From JBFLYZ01 sp040756415 (GTDB lineage: Bacteria > Bacteroidota > Bacteroidia > JADZBD01), in the NCBI GenBank assembly GCA_040756415.1, contig JBFLYZ010000029.1, forward strand, positions 1 through 41,697: a stretch of DNA of 41,697 bases. Reading direction: 5' to 3'. The notes below the pieces were generated by a model. It was not told the origin of the DNA. It worked only from the letters and a program-made list of their open reading frames with translations, and did no database searches. Positions within the stretch are counted from its first letter, which is position 1, and each line of letters opens with the position of its first letter. A program made the translations under genes and the position numbers. Shown piece after piece: positions 8,903 to 17,230 of the stretch.

Positions 8903-9850
8903 TTAATGGATCAGCACCTTCCTGGTGAGCTTAATTCCCTTCACCTCCACCTGTACAAAGTAAACTCCTTCTTTGTTCTCCTTCATATTAATGGTATTGC
9001 CCGATAGGGTGAACGGCACGCTCCTTCCCAGTATATCGATAACGGCAAGCACCTTATAGGCATCGCGCGAGTCAACAATGATGTTGTGCCCGGCAGCGTA
9101 TACCTGTATATCGGTAGAATAAGGTTGCACGGGCGGAACGTAAGTCGCGGTGGAGTTCAGCGTAATGTCATCTACCGCGAAAGAGGGATCAGCGCCACCC
9201 GAGCCGTTGTTGGTCCAGTTAAAGCCGATCTTTACGTTAGGATTATTATTGGCGGAAGAAGGCAGGTTGACGGTCAGTTGCGTCCAGGTGCCGGAGGGAA
9301 CGGGGCAGGTGGTAGTGGTCTTGGCAATGGCATCGATCTGCGCCCAGGTGCTGCCGTTATAATACCAGAAGGTGGCATCGTCATTGGTATTCTCCCCGTT
9401 CTCGTAGTACAGGAAAGTAACCGTAATGCCGGCCCTGTTGGTGCAATTGATGGTAGGCGATTCCGCCCGGTTGTTGGTCTGCGAGCAGATGCCGATACCG
9501 CAAAAGACCCCGGTGAGGTAAGTAGAACCGGTATCCGCCCCCACATAGGTTGAAAAAGCGGTAAAGCTGGGGTTGCCGATATGCAGCGACTGGTTGGTCG
9601 TGCTTGAGAAGAGGCAGTTATCCGCGCAGTTATTCACGGTAGTGCCCGCTGCAGTTGCGCTCACGAACCAGGGGTTGTAATAGGTATCGTTGGTGCCGGT
9701 GGCCGTAATGGTCCATGCGCCATTGGTGCCGGTATAGGCCGAGGCCAGTTGCCCGCGGTTGCAGCCGGTGCCGAAATCCTCGGTCCAGAAAACCTGGGCA
9801 TGTGCCGCTATAGTGCCGCTGACTGCCAGGAAGAGTAAAAGTTTTTTCAT
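8903..9850 (-). CDS. Secreted T9SS cargo protein of unknown function
   Basis: A 315-aa secreted protein: signal peptide (1-18, ending AAHAQ), a Thr/Ser/Asn/Gly-rich beta-sandwich region (about 20-240), and a type A T9SS C-terminal domain (about 245-315) ending TRKVLIH. The middle begins VFWTEDFGTGCNRGQ and has GITVTFLYYENGENTND and FAVDDITLNS, the pattern of jelly-roll or MAM/laminin-G-like binding modules seen in Bacteroidota surface proteins. No catalytic motif is visible. Four cysteines in the first half could form disulfides. It has its own -7 box, so it is probably monocistronic. A carbohydrate- or protein-binding role is possible but unproven. Confidence 0.88.
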   Translation of the reverse strand: MKKLLLFLAVSGTIAAHAQVFWTEDFGTGCNRGQLASAYTGTNGAWTITATGTNDTYYNPWFVSATAAGTTVNNCADNCLFSSTTNQSLHIGNPSFTAFSTYVGADTGSTYLTGVFCGIGICSQTNNRAESPTINCTNRAGITVTFLYYENGENTNDDATFWYYNGSTWAQIDAIAKTTTTCPVPSGTWTQLTVNLPSSANNNPNVKIGFNWTNNGSGGADPSFAVDDITLNSTATYVPPVQPYSTDIQVYAAGHNIIVDSRDAYKVLAVIDILGRSVPFTLSGNTINMKENKEGVYFVQVEVKGIKLTRKVLIH

Positions 9851-9873
9851 GTTAAAAGGGGTTATTGAACTAT

Positions 9874-9881
9874 CAAATATA
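9874..9881 (-). promoter_or_regulatory. Promoter -7 box of the 8903-9850 gene
   Basis: The minus strand reads TATATTTG, an exact TAnnTTTG match, 23 nt upstream of the ATG. It implies a leader of about 17 nt. The -33 element is not obvious. Confidence 0.5.
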
Positions 9882-9909
9882 CTAATTCTTTTTGATCATG
9901 CCTTTCGGT

Positions 9910-10977
9910 CTATTTAAAGCTCCAGTCGTACTTATCCAGCCCCTCTATGCATTTTTTAAGCAGGTCTATGCTCCTGCGGATGTCGCTCTTATCGGCCATT
10001 TCGATCACCTGGTGGATATGGCGCGTGGGTATGGAAATGCAGCCTGATATGCTGCCGCCCGGGGTCATGCGCTGCAGGCCGGCCGTATCCGTGCCGCCCG
10101 CGGGCAGCAATTCCATCTGGTAAGGTATCTTGTTCTTCTCTGCCGTTTGCACCATATACTTTACCATGCGGTAGTCGCAGATCACCGATGAGTCCATGAC
10201 CTTGATGGCGGTTCCCTTTCCCAGCTCCGTGATCTTTTCGTGTTCCTTCGAGCCCGGCACGTCTACGGCCAGCGTTACGTCCAGCCCGAACCCGAAATCG
10301 GGTTGTATGCGAAGGGCAGACACGTTAGCCCCCCGTATGCCCACTTCTTCCTGAACGGTAAAGACCCCGTATACATCATAAGGCGAGTGCTTAAGCTCCC
10401 GAAGTGTCTCGATCAGGATGAACACCGAAAGGCGGTTGTCGAGCGATTTGCAGTTCACGCAATTGCCCATCTCGATAAGCCCGCGCTCGCGGGTGACCAC
10501 ATCGCCCACCTTCACGTACTTATACACCTCCTTTCTGGGCATGCCCAGGTCGATGTAATAATCCGTAAGCGGCACTACCTTCATGCGCTCTTCGGGCGTC
10601 ATGATGTGGATAGGCTTGCAGCCCATCACCCCGATCAGGTCTTTTTTCCCGTGTACGATCACGCGCTGGGCCGTAAGCGTTTTGGGATCGAAGCCGCCCA
10701 GCGGATGAAAACGCAGGAAGCCGCGTTCATCGATATGCGATACGATGAAGGATATCTCATCCATGTGCGCAGCCACCATCACCTTTTTGCTTTTCTGTCC
10801 GGCAGGCAGGCTCTTCCTGCCCTTCTTAAAGGCAGTGACATTGCCCATGTTGTCGATAGAAATATCGTCTACCAGCGGTTTTACTTCTTTGATCACCAGC
10901 TCGCGAACGCGCTGCTCATGCCCGGGCGCCCCGGCCGTTTCGCAAATGGTCTTGAGTAAGGGTACGTTAATGCTCAT
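9910..10977 (-). CDS. M42-family metallo-aminopeptidase
   Basis: A cytoplasmic co-catalytic metal aminopeptidase of the M42 family (deblocking or glutamyl aminopeptidase, formerly called endoglucanase CelM), 355 aa, a normal length. Expected metal and catalytic residues are visible: His in VAAHMDEIS, Asp in KSLDNRLS, the Glu pair in VQEEVGIRGA, Asp in GLDVTLA, and the late His in PTRHIHQVIEM. M42 enzymes form large dodecameric shells that trim peptides left by proteasome-like proteases. It is the last gene of an IPExxxVDY-pyk-M42 run, 13 nt after the pyk stop, so it is probably co-transcribed with a glycolytic gene. The exact peptide preference cannot be inferred. Confidence 0.92.
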   Translation of the reverse strand: MSINVPLLKTICETAGAPGHEQRVRELVIKEVKPLVDDISIDNMGNVTAFKKGRKSLPAGQKSKKVMVAAHMDEISFIVSHIDERGFLRFHPLGGFDPKTLTAQRVIVHGKKDLIGVMGCKPIHIMTPEERMKVVPLTDYYIDLGMPRKEVYKYVKVGDVVTRERGLIEMGNCVNCKSLDNRLSVFILIETLRELKHSPYDVYGVFTVQEEVGIRGANVSALRIQPDFGFGLDVTLAVDVPGSKEHEKITELGKGTAIKVMDSSVICDYRMVKYMVQTAEKNKIPYQMELLPAGGTDTAGLQRMTPGGSISGCISIPTRHIHQVIEMADKSDIRRSIDLLKKCIEGLDKYDWSFK

Positions 10978-10990
10978 AGGTGTGGATAGG

Positions 10991-12418
10991 TTAGCTGATC
11001 TGTGAAAGTTTTAACATGTTGGTCCGGCCCCGCTCCTTCATCGGCATGCTGGCGATATTGATCACCAGGTCGTCTTCCTTCACCAGCCCTTCGTTTTTCA
11101 GGCGCTCGCTCAGGTCGGCAATGGTCTGGTCGGTGCTTTCGTACTTATTGTAGTAGAAGCCGCGTACGCCCCAGAGCAGGTTGAGGGAGGTGAGCAGGGA
11201 GCGGTTGTCGGTAAAGATGAAGATATTGGCCTTGGGCCGGTGGCTCGACAGCTTGAAGGCGGTATAGCCGCTGTTGGTCATGGAAATGATGGCCGACACG
11301 CCCGCCTGCTCGGCCATGATGCAGGCATTGTAGCAGATCGAATCCGAGATAAAGGTCTGCGTCTTTAACACGGGCGGATGCTCGCGGTGGTAGATCACTT
11401 CCTGCTTTTCCACCTCCGCGATGATCTTCTGCATGCTTTCGATCACCCGTACCGGATATTTGCCCACCGATGTTTCACCGCTCAGCATCACGGCATCGGC
11501 ACCGTCCATCACGGCATTGGCCACATCGTTCACCTCCGCGCGGGTGGGCGAAAAATCCTCGATCATGCTTTCCATCATCTGCGTGGCGATGATCACCGGC
11601 TTGGAAGCCTGTATGCATTTCTTCACCAGCATTTTCTGGATCATGGGCACCTGCTCCATGGGCAGCTCCACGCCCAGGTCGCCACGGGCTACCATAATGC
11701 CATCGGCCATATCGATGATGTTGTCGATCTCCTTGATCGCCTCGGGCTTTTCAATCTTGGCAATGACCCGCGCGTGCTTTTTCTTTTTCTTGATGATCTC
11801 CTTCAGGTCCACGATATCCGTCACTTTCCTGACGAACGAAAGGCCTATCCATTCGATGTCCTGTTCCAGGGCGAAGTCCAGGTCCTTAAGGTCCTTTTCG
11901 GTCAGGCAGGGCAATGATATCTTCGTGTCGGGCAGGTTGAAGCCTTTCTTTGACGAAAGCAGGCCCCCGTGGATGATCTTTGCCTTTACCTCGTCCTTCC
12001 CATTGGTAGAAAGCGCTTCGAGCAGTATCTTGCCGTCATCGATCAGGATGTGGTCGCCCACCTGCACGTCCGTGGGAAACTTCGGGTAGGTAAGATAGAT
12101 CTTCTGCGCTGTGCCGACCAGCTTTCTGGTGGTGATGGTTATCTCTTTGCCGTCCACCAGCTCGATGGAGTTGTTCTCCACCTCGCCTATGCGCATTTTG
12201 GGGCCCTGCAGGTCGGCCAGTATGCCTACGTGCGTGTTCAGCTTTTTGTTGATCGCGCGTATCATATCCACGATCTTCTTTACGTCCTCGTAGCTGCCAT
12301 GCGAGAAATTGATACGGCAAATGTCCACGCCCTCCTGGATCATCCGTTCCAGCACATCCGCCCTGGCGGAGGCCGGGCCCATGGTGGCGACTATCTTCGT
12401 TTTATTGTATTTGATCAT
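10991..12418 (-). CDS. pyk: Pyruvate kinase
   Basis: Converts phosphoenolpyruvate and ADP to pyruvate and ATP, the last step of glycolysis, in the cytoplasm. The 475-aa protein has the full A/B/C domain set: KTKIVATMGPAS at the N-terminus, INFSHGSYED, GILADLQGPKMRIGE, the catalytic Lys in ARVIAKIEKPEAI, the signature MVARGDLGVELPMEQVP, and MLSGETSVGKYP. The ATG lies one base after the TGA of the upstream IPExxxVDY gene, so translation is probably coupled. Length and motifs are normal. Allosteric properties cannot be judged from sequence. Confidence 0.97.
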   Translation of the reverse strand: MIKYNKTKIVATMGPASARADVLERMIQEGVDICRINFSHGSYEDVKKIVDMIRAINKKLNTHVGILADLQGPKMRIGEVENNSIELVDGKEITITTRKLVGTAQKIYLTYPKFPTDVQVGDHILIDDGKILLEALSTNGKDEVKAKIIHGGLLSSKKGFNLPDTKISLPCLTEKDLKDLDFALEQDIEWIGLSFVRKVTDIVDLKEIIKKKKKHARVIAKIEKPEAIKEIDNIIDMADGIMVARGDLGVELPMEQVPMIQKMLVKKCIQASKPVIIATQMMESMIEDFSPTRAEVNDVANAVMDGADAVMLSGETSVGKYPVRVIESMQKIIAEVEKQEVIYHREHPPVLKTQTFISDSICYNACIMAEQAGVSAIISMTNSGYTAFKLSSHRPKANIFIFTDNRSLLTSLNLLWGVRGFYYNKYESTDQTIADLSERLKNEGLVKEDDLVINIASMPMKERGRTNMLKLSQIS

Positions 12419-12419
12419 A

Positions 12420-12839
12420 TCAGAACTGAAAATACTGCCGGGAGCGCAGGCTTGCCGGGTCTATCTCAAAAGCCGTAAGCACATTCTGCGTTTCCCTGAT
12501 CCTTTTGAGCGTTCCCTCCTTTTCCTCATCGGTAAGGTTTCCCTTTACCATGAGGAAATAATCGGCCTGCTTCTGCTCCGGCACCAGCACCGTTCCGGCC
12601 GATTTGTTCGCAATGATGTAAAAGTCAGTAAAAATCTCCTCTTCCGCAAAATGATACACGGGAAACTCGGTGCGCTTGTTCTTTTTTTTATCCGCTATCA
12701 CGATCGGTTCTGACCTGGAAAAATCCATGCCCAGCTTCTGGTTGATCGCCCAGCAGAGCCGGTAATCCTTATCGTGGCTGCAAATGCCGAAAAGGATAAA
12801 GTCGTAATCGTACTCTATTTCAAGCCTGATTTTCCCCAC
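12420..12839 (-). CDS. IPExxxVDY-family protein
   Basis: A 139-aa Bacteroidota-specific protein of unknown function, named for a conserved motif. Here the motif is the variant VPEQKQADY, at about residues 86-94. It has no signal peptide or membrane helix and is predicted to be a small mixed alpha/beta cytoplasmic protein. The start is a GTG, four bases after a TAATTTTA -7-like box. In the phylum it is commonly found between rnc and pyk, as here, which supports both the identification and a housekeeping role. No biochemical function is known to me. Confidence 0.88.
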   Translation of the reverse strand: MGKIRLEIEYDYDFILFGICSHDKDYRLCWAINQKLGMDFSRSEPIVIADKKKNKRTEFPVYHFAEEEIFTDFYIIANKSAGTVLVPEQKQADYFLMVKGNLTDEEKEGTLKRIRETQNVLTAFEIDPASLRSRQYFQF

Positions 12840-12843
12840 GTGT

Positions 12844-12851
12844 TAAAATTA
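12844..12851 (-). promoter_or_regulatory. -7-like box directly before the IPExxxVDY-pyk-M42 genes
   Basis: The minus strand reads TAATTTTA (one mismatch to TAnnTTTG), followed by four bases and the GTG start. It would give a leaderless mRNA for the three-gene unit, separate from the acpP promoter upstream. Confidence 0.45.
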
Positions 12852-12890
12852 GGGAATGCTTCGTAATACCTGCCATTAAATTTCAAACCG

Positions 12891-13619
12891 TCAACTGTCG
12901 AAATCGATAAAGGAGCAGGCCTGTTCCGCAGCGATCTGCTCCGCGCGTTTTTTGGAAAAATGCTGGGCGCGGCCCAGGGGCTCGCCCTGTACGTTCACTT
13001 CCATCACGAATTGTTTCTCCTGCCCATCGCCTATCTCTTCCACCAGGATAAAACGCACCTCTTTTTTCTCTTTCTGGGCCCATTCGATGAGCTTGCTCTT
13101 GAAATCGGTCTCCTTGTTCTCCACCTCGTGCATGTCGATATGGTTGCGCACGATCCGCTCCAGGATAAAGCGCCTGGTCGTGTCGTATCCTTTATCGAGG
13201 TAAATGGCGCCCAGCATGGCCTCAAAAGCATCGCCTTTCATGGCGCTGCTCTTGGAGCTGCTCTCCAAGCTCGCCTCGATGAATTTATCGATCCCCAGCC
13301 GCGAAGCCAGTTGGTTGAGCGAGGAGCGGCTGACGATACGTGAGCGCATCTTGGTCAGAAAACCTTCATCCTTATAGGGGAACATCCTGAACAGGTGCTC
13401 GGCTATCACCGCGCCCAGGATGGCATCTCCCAGGAATTCCAGCCGCTCGTTACTGTCCTTTACGCCCCGTTTGATCTCGCTGGCCACGGAGCTGTGGCGG
13501 AAAGCCTGCTTGTATAACGAGATATTGCCGGGGTAGAACCCCAGTATGTTCTTCAGGGATAAGTAGAGTTTTTTGTCGGCCGAGAAATTAACTGAAATGA
13601 ATTTGAACGGGGAGGCCAA
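12891..13619 (-). CDS. rnc: Ribonuclease III
   Basis: Double-strand-specific endoribonuclease for rRNA maturation and structured mRNA cleavage. The catalytic domain carries the signature NERLEFLGDAIL, with metal-binding residues Glu61 and Asp65, and the second pair Asp130 and Glu133 in KGDAFEAMLGAIYLD. The C-terminal double-stranded-RNA-binding domain (about 165-240) ends in HFSKKRAEQIAAEQACSF. The length, 242 aa, is normal. The start is uncertain: no ATG precedes residue 79, and the only reasonable candidate is a TTG immediately after the fabF stop, giving a TGATTG junction and likely coupling to fabF translation. Third gene of the acpP-fabF-rnc unit. Confidence 0.94.
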   Translation of the reverse strand: MASPFKFISVNFSADKKLYLSLKNILGFYPGNISLYKQAFRHSSVASEIKRGVKDSNERLEFLGDAILGAVIAEHLFRMFPYKDEGFLTKMRSRIVSRSSLNQLASRLGIDKFIEASLESSSKSSAMKGDAFEAMLGAIYLDKGYDTTRRFILERIVRNHIDMHEVENKETDFKSKLIEWAQKEKKEVRFILVEEIGDGQEKQFVMEVNVQGEPLGRAQHFSKKRAEQIAAEQACSFIDFDS

Positions 13620-14873
13620 TCAGGAATTGTATTTCTTAACAATAACAGAGGCATTGTGCCCGCCAAAGCCGAAGGTATTGCTCAGCGCAGCCCGCACGGT
13701 GCGTTTCTGCGCCTTGTTGAATGTGAAGTTCAGCTTCGGGTCGAACTCGGGGTCATCGGTAAAGTGATTGATGGTGGGAGGCACGATGTCGTGCTTTACC
13801 GCCATAACGGAGGCAATGGCCTCTACGGCCCCGGCAGCGCCCAGGAGGTGGCCGGTCATGGATTTGGTGGAGCTGATGTTAAGCTTATAGGCGTGCTCAC
13901 CGAACACGCTCCTGATGGCCTTTGATTCCGCGATATCGCCCAGGGGCGTGGAGGTGCCGTGCACGTTGATGTAATCGATCTCATCCATATTCATCCCGCC
14001 ATCCTGCAATGCCGCTTTCATCACGTTGATCGCTCCCAGCCCATCCGGGTGCGGGGCGGTCATGTGATGCGCGTCAGCGCTCATTCCACCCCCGGCTACT
14101 TCGCAGTAGATATTTGCCCCGCGCCTGAGCGCATGCTCCAGCTCTTCCAGTATCAGGCAGCCGCCACCCTCGCCCAGTACAAAGCCGTCACGGTCCTTGT
14201 CGAAGGGACGCGATGCCGTTTCGGGCGAATCGTTGCGGGTCGAGAGGGCCTGCATGGCGTTGAAGCCGCCTACGCCCGACTCGTTGACCGCAGCCTCCGA
14301 GCCACCGGTAACAATGATGTCGGCCTTGCCGAGGCGTATGTAATTGAACGCATCGATCAGGGCATTGGTTGACGAGGCGCAGGCCGAACAGGTGGTGAAG
14401 TTGGGCCCGCGGAAATTGAAGCGTATGGAAATATGACCCGAGCAGATATCGGCTATCATCTTCGGGATAAAGAAGGGATTAAAGCGGGGGGTGCCGTCAC
14501 CTTTGGCGAAACCAAAGGTTTCGCTCTGAAAGGTATCCAGCCCGCCAATGCCCGAACCCCAGATCACGCCTATGCGGTCGGGGTTATGGTTCTGCGTATC
14601 GATACCGGCATCGGCAACAGCCTGCACGGCCGAGGCAATGCCATAGTGGCAAAAGGCATCGAGCTTTCGCCCTTCCTTCTTATCGAAATAATCTTCGATC
14701 TTGAACCCCTTTACCTCGCAGGCAAAGCGGGTCTTGAACTTGGATGCGTCAAAGCGCGTGATGGGCGCGGCACCGCTTACCCCGTTCAACAGGCTGTTCC
14801 AGTAATCGTTTACCGTGTTGCCTACGGGTGTAATAGCGCCAAGACCTGTAATGACTACGCGTCTTAACTGCAT
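13620..14873 (-). CDS. fabF: Beta-ketoacyl-ACP synthase II
   Basis: Condenses malonyl-ACP with acyl-ACP in fatty-acid elongation, in the cytoplasm. The 417-aa protein has the full thiolase fold with nucleophile Cys165 (CSACASSTNA), His305 (NVHGTSTPLGD), Lys337 and His342 (KSMTGHLLGAAGAVEA), and the C-terminal SNTFGFGGHNAS. It follows acpP by 26 nt, the standard arrangement in which the carrier protein and the condensing enzyme are made together. The type II assignment rather than FabB rests on the acpP linkage and overall sequence character. Confidence 0.96.
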   Translation of the reverse strand: MQLRRVVITGLGAITPVGNTVNDYWNSLLNGVSGAAPITRFDASKFKTRFACEVKGFKIEDYFDKKEGRKLDAFCHYGIASAVQAVADAGIDTQNHNPDRIGVIWGSGIGGLDTFQSETFGFAKGDGTPRFNPFFIPKMIADICSGHISIRFNFRGPNFTTCSACASSTNALIDAFNYIRLGKADIIVTGGSEAAVNESGVGGFNAMQALSTRNDSPETASRPFDKDRDGFVLGEGGGCLILEELEHALRRGANIYCEVAGGGMSADAHHMTAPHPDGLGAINVMKAALQDGGMNMDEIDYINVHGTSTPLGDIAESKAIRSVFGEHAYKLNISSTKSMTGHLLGAAGAVEAIASVMAVKHDIVPPTINHFTDDPEFDPKLNFTFNKAQKRTVRAALSNTFGFGGHNASVIVKKYNS

Positions 14874-14899
14874 CTTAAAATATAGTTAATGGGAGAAAT

Positions 14900-15136
14900 T
14901 TACTTTGCGTTAGCCTCGATGTAGCTGATGGCCTCGCCAACAGTCTGGATCTTCTCAGCCTGGTCATCGGGAATGGCAATGTTGAACTCCTTCTCAAACT
15001 CCATGATCAATTCAACAGTGTCGAGCGAGTCGGCACCCAGGTCGTTCGTGAAGCTTGCGGTTGGGGTCACTTCCTTTTCCTCAACACCCAGTTTATCAAC
15101 GATAATTGCCTTTACTCTTGTTGCGATGTCTGACAT
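14900..15136 (-). CDS. acpP: Acyl carrier protein
   Basis: Carries growing acyl chains on a 4'-phosphopantetheine attached to Ser37 in the motif GADSLDTVELIMEFE. At 78 aa it is a typical acidic four-helix ACP, beginning MSDIATRVKAIIVDKLGVEE. First gene of acpP-fabF-rnc, about 30 nt downstream of the best promoter in the window, which fits the high expression expected for ACP. Confidence 0.97.
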   Translation of the reverse strand: MSDIATRVKAIIVDKLGVEEKEVTPTASFTNDLGADSLDTVELIMEFEKEFNIAIPDDQAEKIQTVGEAISYIEANAK

Positions 15137-15165
15137 TTTATAAAATTTTTAGGTTAATGTGGGTG

Positions 15166-15196
15166 CAAAGATATAGTTATCGGTATAATTAGCAAA
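15166..15196 (-). promoter_or_regulatory. Strong Bacteroidota promoter of acpP-fabF-rnc
   Basis: On the minus strand TTTG (15196-15193), a 19-nt spacer and TATCTTTG (15173-15166, exact TAnnTTTG) form a complete -33/-7 promoter of the primary Bacteroidota sigma factor. The implied start is around 15160, leaving an A/T-rich leader of about 25 nt. Confidence 0.8.
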
Positions 15197-15282
15197 AAAA
15201 ATATATCCCCACTGATAAACAGGACTTTATGGGCGTTTTTAGGCGCCTGTATTTTACAGAAAAAAGGCCGGCTTTTAGGGCC

Positions 15283-15314
15283 TGTGCCTTAAGAAAAGGA
15301 AAAAACTACTTTTG
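15283..15314 (+). promoter_or_regulatory. Promoter of purN
   Basis: TACTTTTG (15307-15314) is an exact -7 box. TGTG at 15283-15286, a 20-nt spacer upstream, is a one-mismatch -33 element. The box ends five bases before the GTG start, so the transcript is probably leaderless. Confidence 0.6.
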
Positions 15315-15319
15315 TACAC

Positions 15320-15886
15320 GTGAAACACATCGCCATTCTGGCCTCGGGTTCGGGTACCAATGCCCTGAATATCATTAATTATTTCAAAAACAGCGACAAG
15401 GCGCGCGTGGCCCTGGTCATCAGCAATAAAAGCAAGGCGGGGGTGATCGAAAAGGCCATGCTGGCCGATGTGCCGGTTATGCTGCTTACGGGCCGCAACC
15501 ATTTCGAGGATAAGCGGTTATCCGGGTTCCTGCTGCGCCAAAAGATCGACCTGGTGGTACTGGCCGGTTTCCTGCTGCTCGTACCGCCCCACCTGGTGGC
15601 GGCTTTCCCGAATCGCATCATCAACATACACCCCGCCCTGCTGCCTAAATACGGGGGCAAGGGAATGTACGGCATGAAGGTGCACGAGGCCGTGATCGCC
15701 AACAAGGAGAAAGAAAGCGGCATAACCATACACTACGTGAATGAAAAGTACGATGAGGGCCAGGTCATTTTCCAGGCCAGGTGCCCGGTGGAAGCAGGCG
15801 ATACCCCTGAAACGCTGGCGCAAAAGGTACACCAATTGGAGTACGAACACTTTCCGAAAGTGATAGAAAAGCTGCTGGCGACATAA
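15320..15886 (+). CDS. purN: Phosphoribosylglycinamide formyltransferase (GART)
   Basis: Transfers the formyl group of 10-formyl-tetrahydrofolate to GAR in purine synthesis, in the cytoplasm. The 188-aa product begins KHIAILASGSGTNALNI, with the phosphate-binding SGSGTN. The catalytic triad is Asn102 and His104 (INIHPALLPKYGGKGMYG) and Asp145 (VNEKYDEGQVI). The start is GTG, placed just after an exact -7 box; no ATG lies nearby. It is followed 58 nt later by a cell-wall enzyme on the same strand, with no metabolic link evident. Confidence 0.95.
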   Translation: MKHIAILASGSGTNALNIINYFKNSDKARVALVISNKSKAGVIEKAMLADVPVMLLTGRNHFEDKRLSGFLLRQKIDLVVLAGFLLLVPPHLVAAFPNRIINIHPALLPKYGGKGMYGMKVHEAVIANKEKESGITIHYVNEKYDEGQVIFQARCPVEAGDTPETLAQKVHQLEYEHFPKVIEKLLAT

Positions 15887-15929
15887 CATTTCCCGTTTCT
15901 CTCCGTTAAACATCAGGCTTACCTAAACC

Positions 15930-15944
15930 AGGAACCGGTTTCCT
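15930..15944 (+). promoter_or_regulatory. Near-perfect palindrome abutting the start codon of the M23/L,D-transpeptidase gene
   Basis: AGGAACCGGTTTCCT is symmetrical except for one base pair and its last base touches the ATG. It could be a protein-binding operator or a small hairpin that hides the start codon. Nothing else in the sequence decides between these. Confidence 0.3.
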
Positions 15945-17183
15945 ATGCGAAGATCCGTTTTGCTTCTCATGCTCCTTATCGTGGCCGTAAGCTTCTTTTC
16001 CTTTTTCGGGAAGGGTGGGGTGAGGGCTGACCGGGCCAGGAACGCTGCGCTGAACGATATTCCCGAAACGATCAGCCTCCGCGACAAGCTTTTCGACACG
16101 CTGCTCTGCGATGGCTTTGATTACCCCGTTGGCGATAAGGACGCAAAGGGCAGCTATACTTCTCTGCAAAACGGAAAGACCTATACCGGCTGGTTCAAAG
16201 CCACCAAGACCGGGGAAGAGTATTTCCTGGGTATCCACACCGGTGAGGACTGGAATGGCTCAGGAGGGGGCAACACCGACCTGGGACAGACGGTCTACGC
16301 CACCGCCTCGGGGCTTGTGCTTCATGCGGCCGAGTGCCCTTCACCCTGGGGCAATGTGATCCTGATCGAACACCGCTTCATAGAGAACGGCAGGCCCTGT
16401 ACGGTTTACTCGCAGTACGCTCACCTGAAAGAAATGCATGTTAAAAAAGGCCAGGTGGTAAAGCGCAGGCAGAAGATAGGCTCCATAGGGCAGGGCAACC
16501 ATAAGGAGTATCCCGCTCACCTGCATTTCGAAATAAGAAAGGAGAATGCGAAAGACCTGGATGTGGATTACTGGCCCTCATCGCATAACCAATCGGTGGA
16601 ATGGGTCATGCAGCATTATTATGATTGCAGCGAGTTTATCAAAGCCCACCGCCAGCTCACTGTTCCCGCAAAGCTGGACAAGTTCGCGCTGGTGGTCAAA
16701 AAAGAGTTCAAGTGCTACTATTATGAAAAGGGCAAGCTCAAAAAGACCTATGAGGTGGCCCTGGGGCAGGAGCCCGTAGGGGCAAAGCAGATACAGGGCG
16801 ACCTGAAAGTGCCGGAAGGAGAATACCGGGTGTGCGAGAAGTCGGAAGGCCCTTTTGCTGGCGACTGGGTAAAGGCCTACCTGGGAACGCGGTGGTTGCG
16901 CCTGAATTACCCTAATGCATTCGATGCAAAGCGCGGCCTGGAACAGAAGCTGATCACCAAGGCGCAGCATGATGCCATCGTATCGGCTGTAAAGCAGAAC
17001 CTGGTCCCGCCCAAGGGCAGCAAGCTGGGAGGCGGCATAGGCATACACGGCTGGATAGACCCCGACTGGACAGATGACGGCTCACGGGCGCTGACCTGGG
17101 GTTGTGTGAGCCTGCACAAAAAAGACCTGGAAGAGTTCTACGAGCTGGCTCCCATGAACATGACGGTTGTGATCGCGCCCTGA
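15945..17183 (+). CDS. Bifunctional cell-wall enzyme: M23 endopeptidase fused to YkuD L,D-transpeptidase
   Basis: A predicted periplasmic peptidoglycan enzyme (412 aa) with an N-terminal signal or anchor segment (about 4-21). The M23 (lysostaphin/LytM-type) domain spans about 85-205, with zinc ligands in H98-xxx-D102 (GIHTGEDWN) and H192-x-H194 (AHLHFEI), and His160 in the position of the catalytic His. After a linker, a YkuD-type L,D-transpeptidase domain begins near 243 (KFALVVKKEFKCYYYEKGKLKKTYEVA) and carries GIGIHGW (His368) and TWGCVSLHKKDLEEFY (Cys387), the nucleophile motif. M23 domains cut peptide cross-bridges. L,D-transpeptidases make 3-3 cross-links, attach proteins, or act as carboxypeptidases. 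Both active sites look complete, so cutting and joining may be coupled in one chain. A palindrome touches the ATG. The domain calls are firm; the joint role is inference. Confidence 0.9.
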   Translation: MRRSVLLLMLLIVAVSFFSFFGKGGVRADRARNAALNDIPETISLRDKLFDTLLCDGFDYPVGDKDAKGSYTSLQNGKTYTGWFKATKTGEEYFLGIHTGEDWNGSGGGNTDLGQTVYATASGLVLHAAECPSPWGNVILIEHRFIENGRPCTVYSQYAHLKEMHVKKGQVVKRRQKIGSIGQGNHKEYPAHLHFEIRKENAKDLDVDYWPSSHNQSVEWVMQHYYDCSEFIKAHRQLTVPAKLDKFALVVKKEFKCYYYEKGKLKKTYEVALGQEPVGAKQIQGDLKVPEGEYRVCEKSEGPFAGDWVKAYLGTRWLRLNYPNAFDAKRGLEQKLITKAQHDAIVSAVKQNLVPPKGSKLGGGIGIHGWIDPDWTDDGSRALTWGCVSLHKKDLEEFYELAPMNMTVVIAP

Positions 17184-17198
17184 CAACTCTTTTCTTTC

Positions 17199-17206
17199 TA
17201 CATTTG
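17199..17206 (+). promoter_or_regulatory. Promoter -7 box of marC
   Basis: TACATTTG is an exact TAnnTTTG match, 24 nt before the marC ATG, implying a leader of about 18 nt. It lies in the short gap after the L,D-transpeptidase gene. Confidence 0.5.
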
Positions 17207-17230
17207 CTCCGCTGTTTTTATTCGTAAGCC

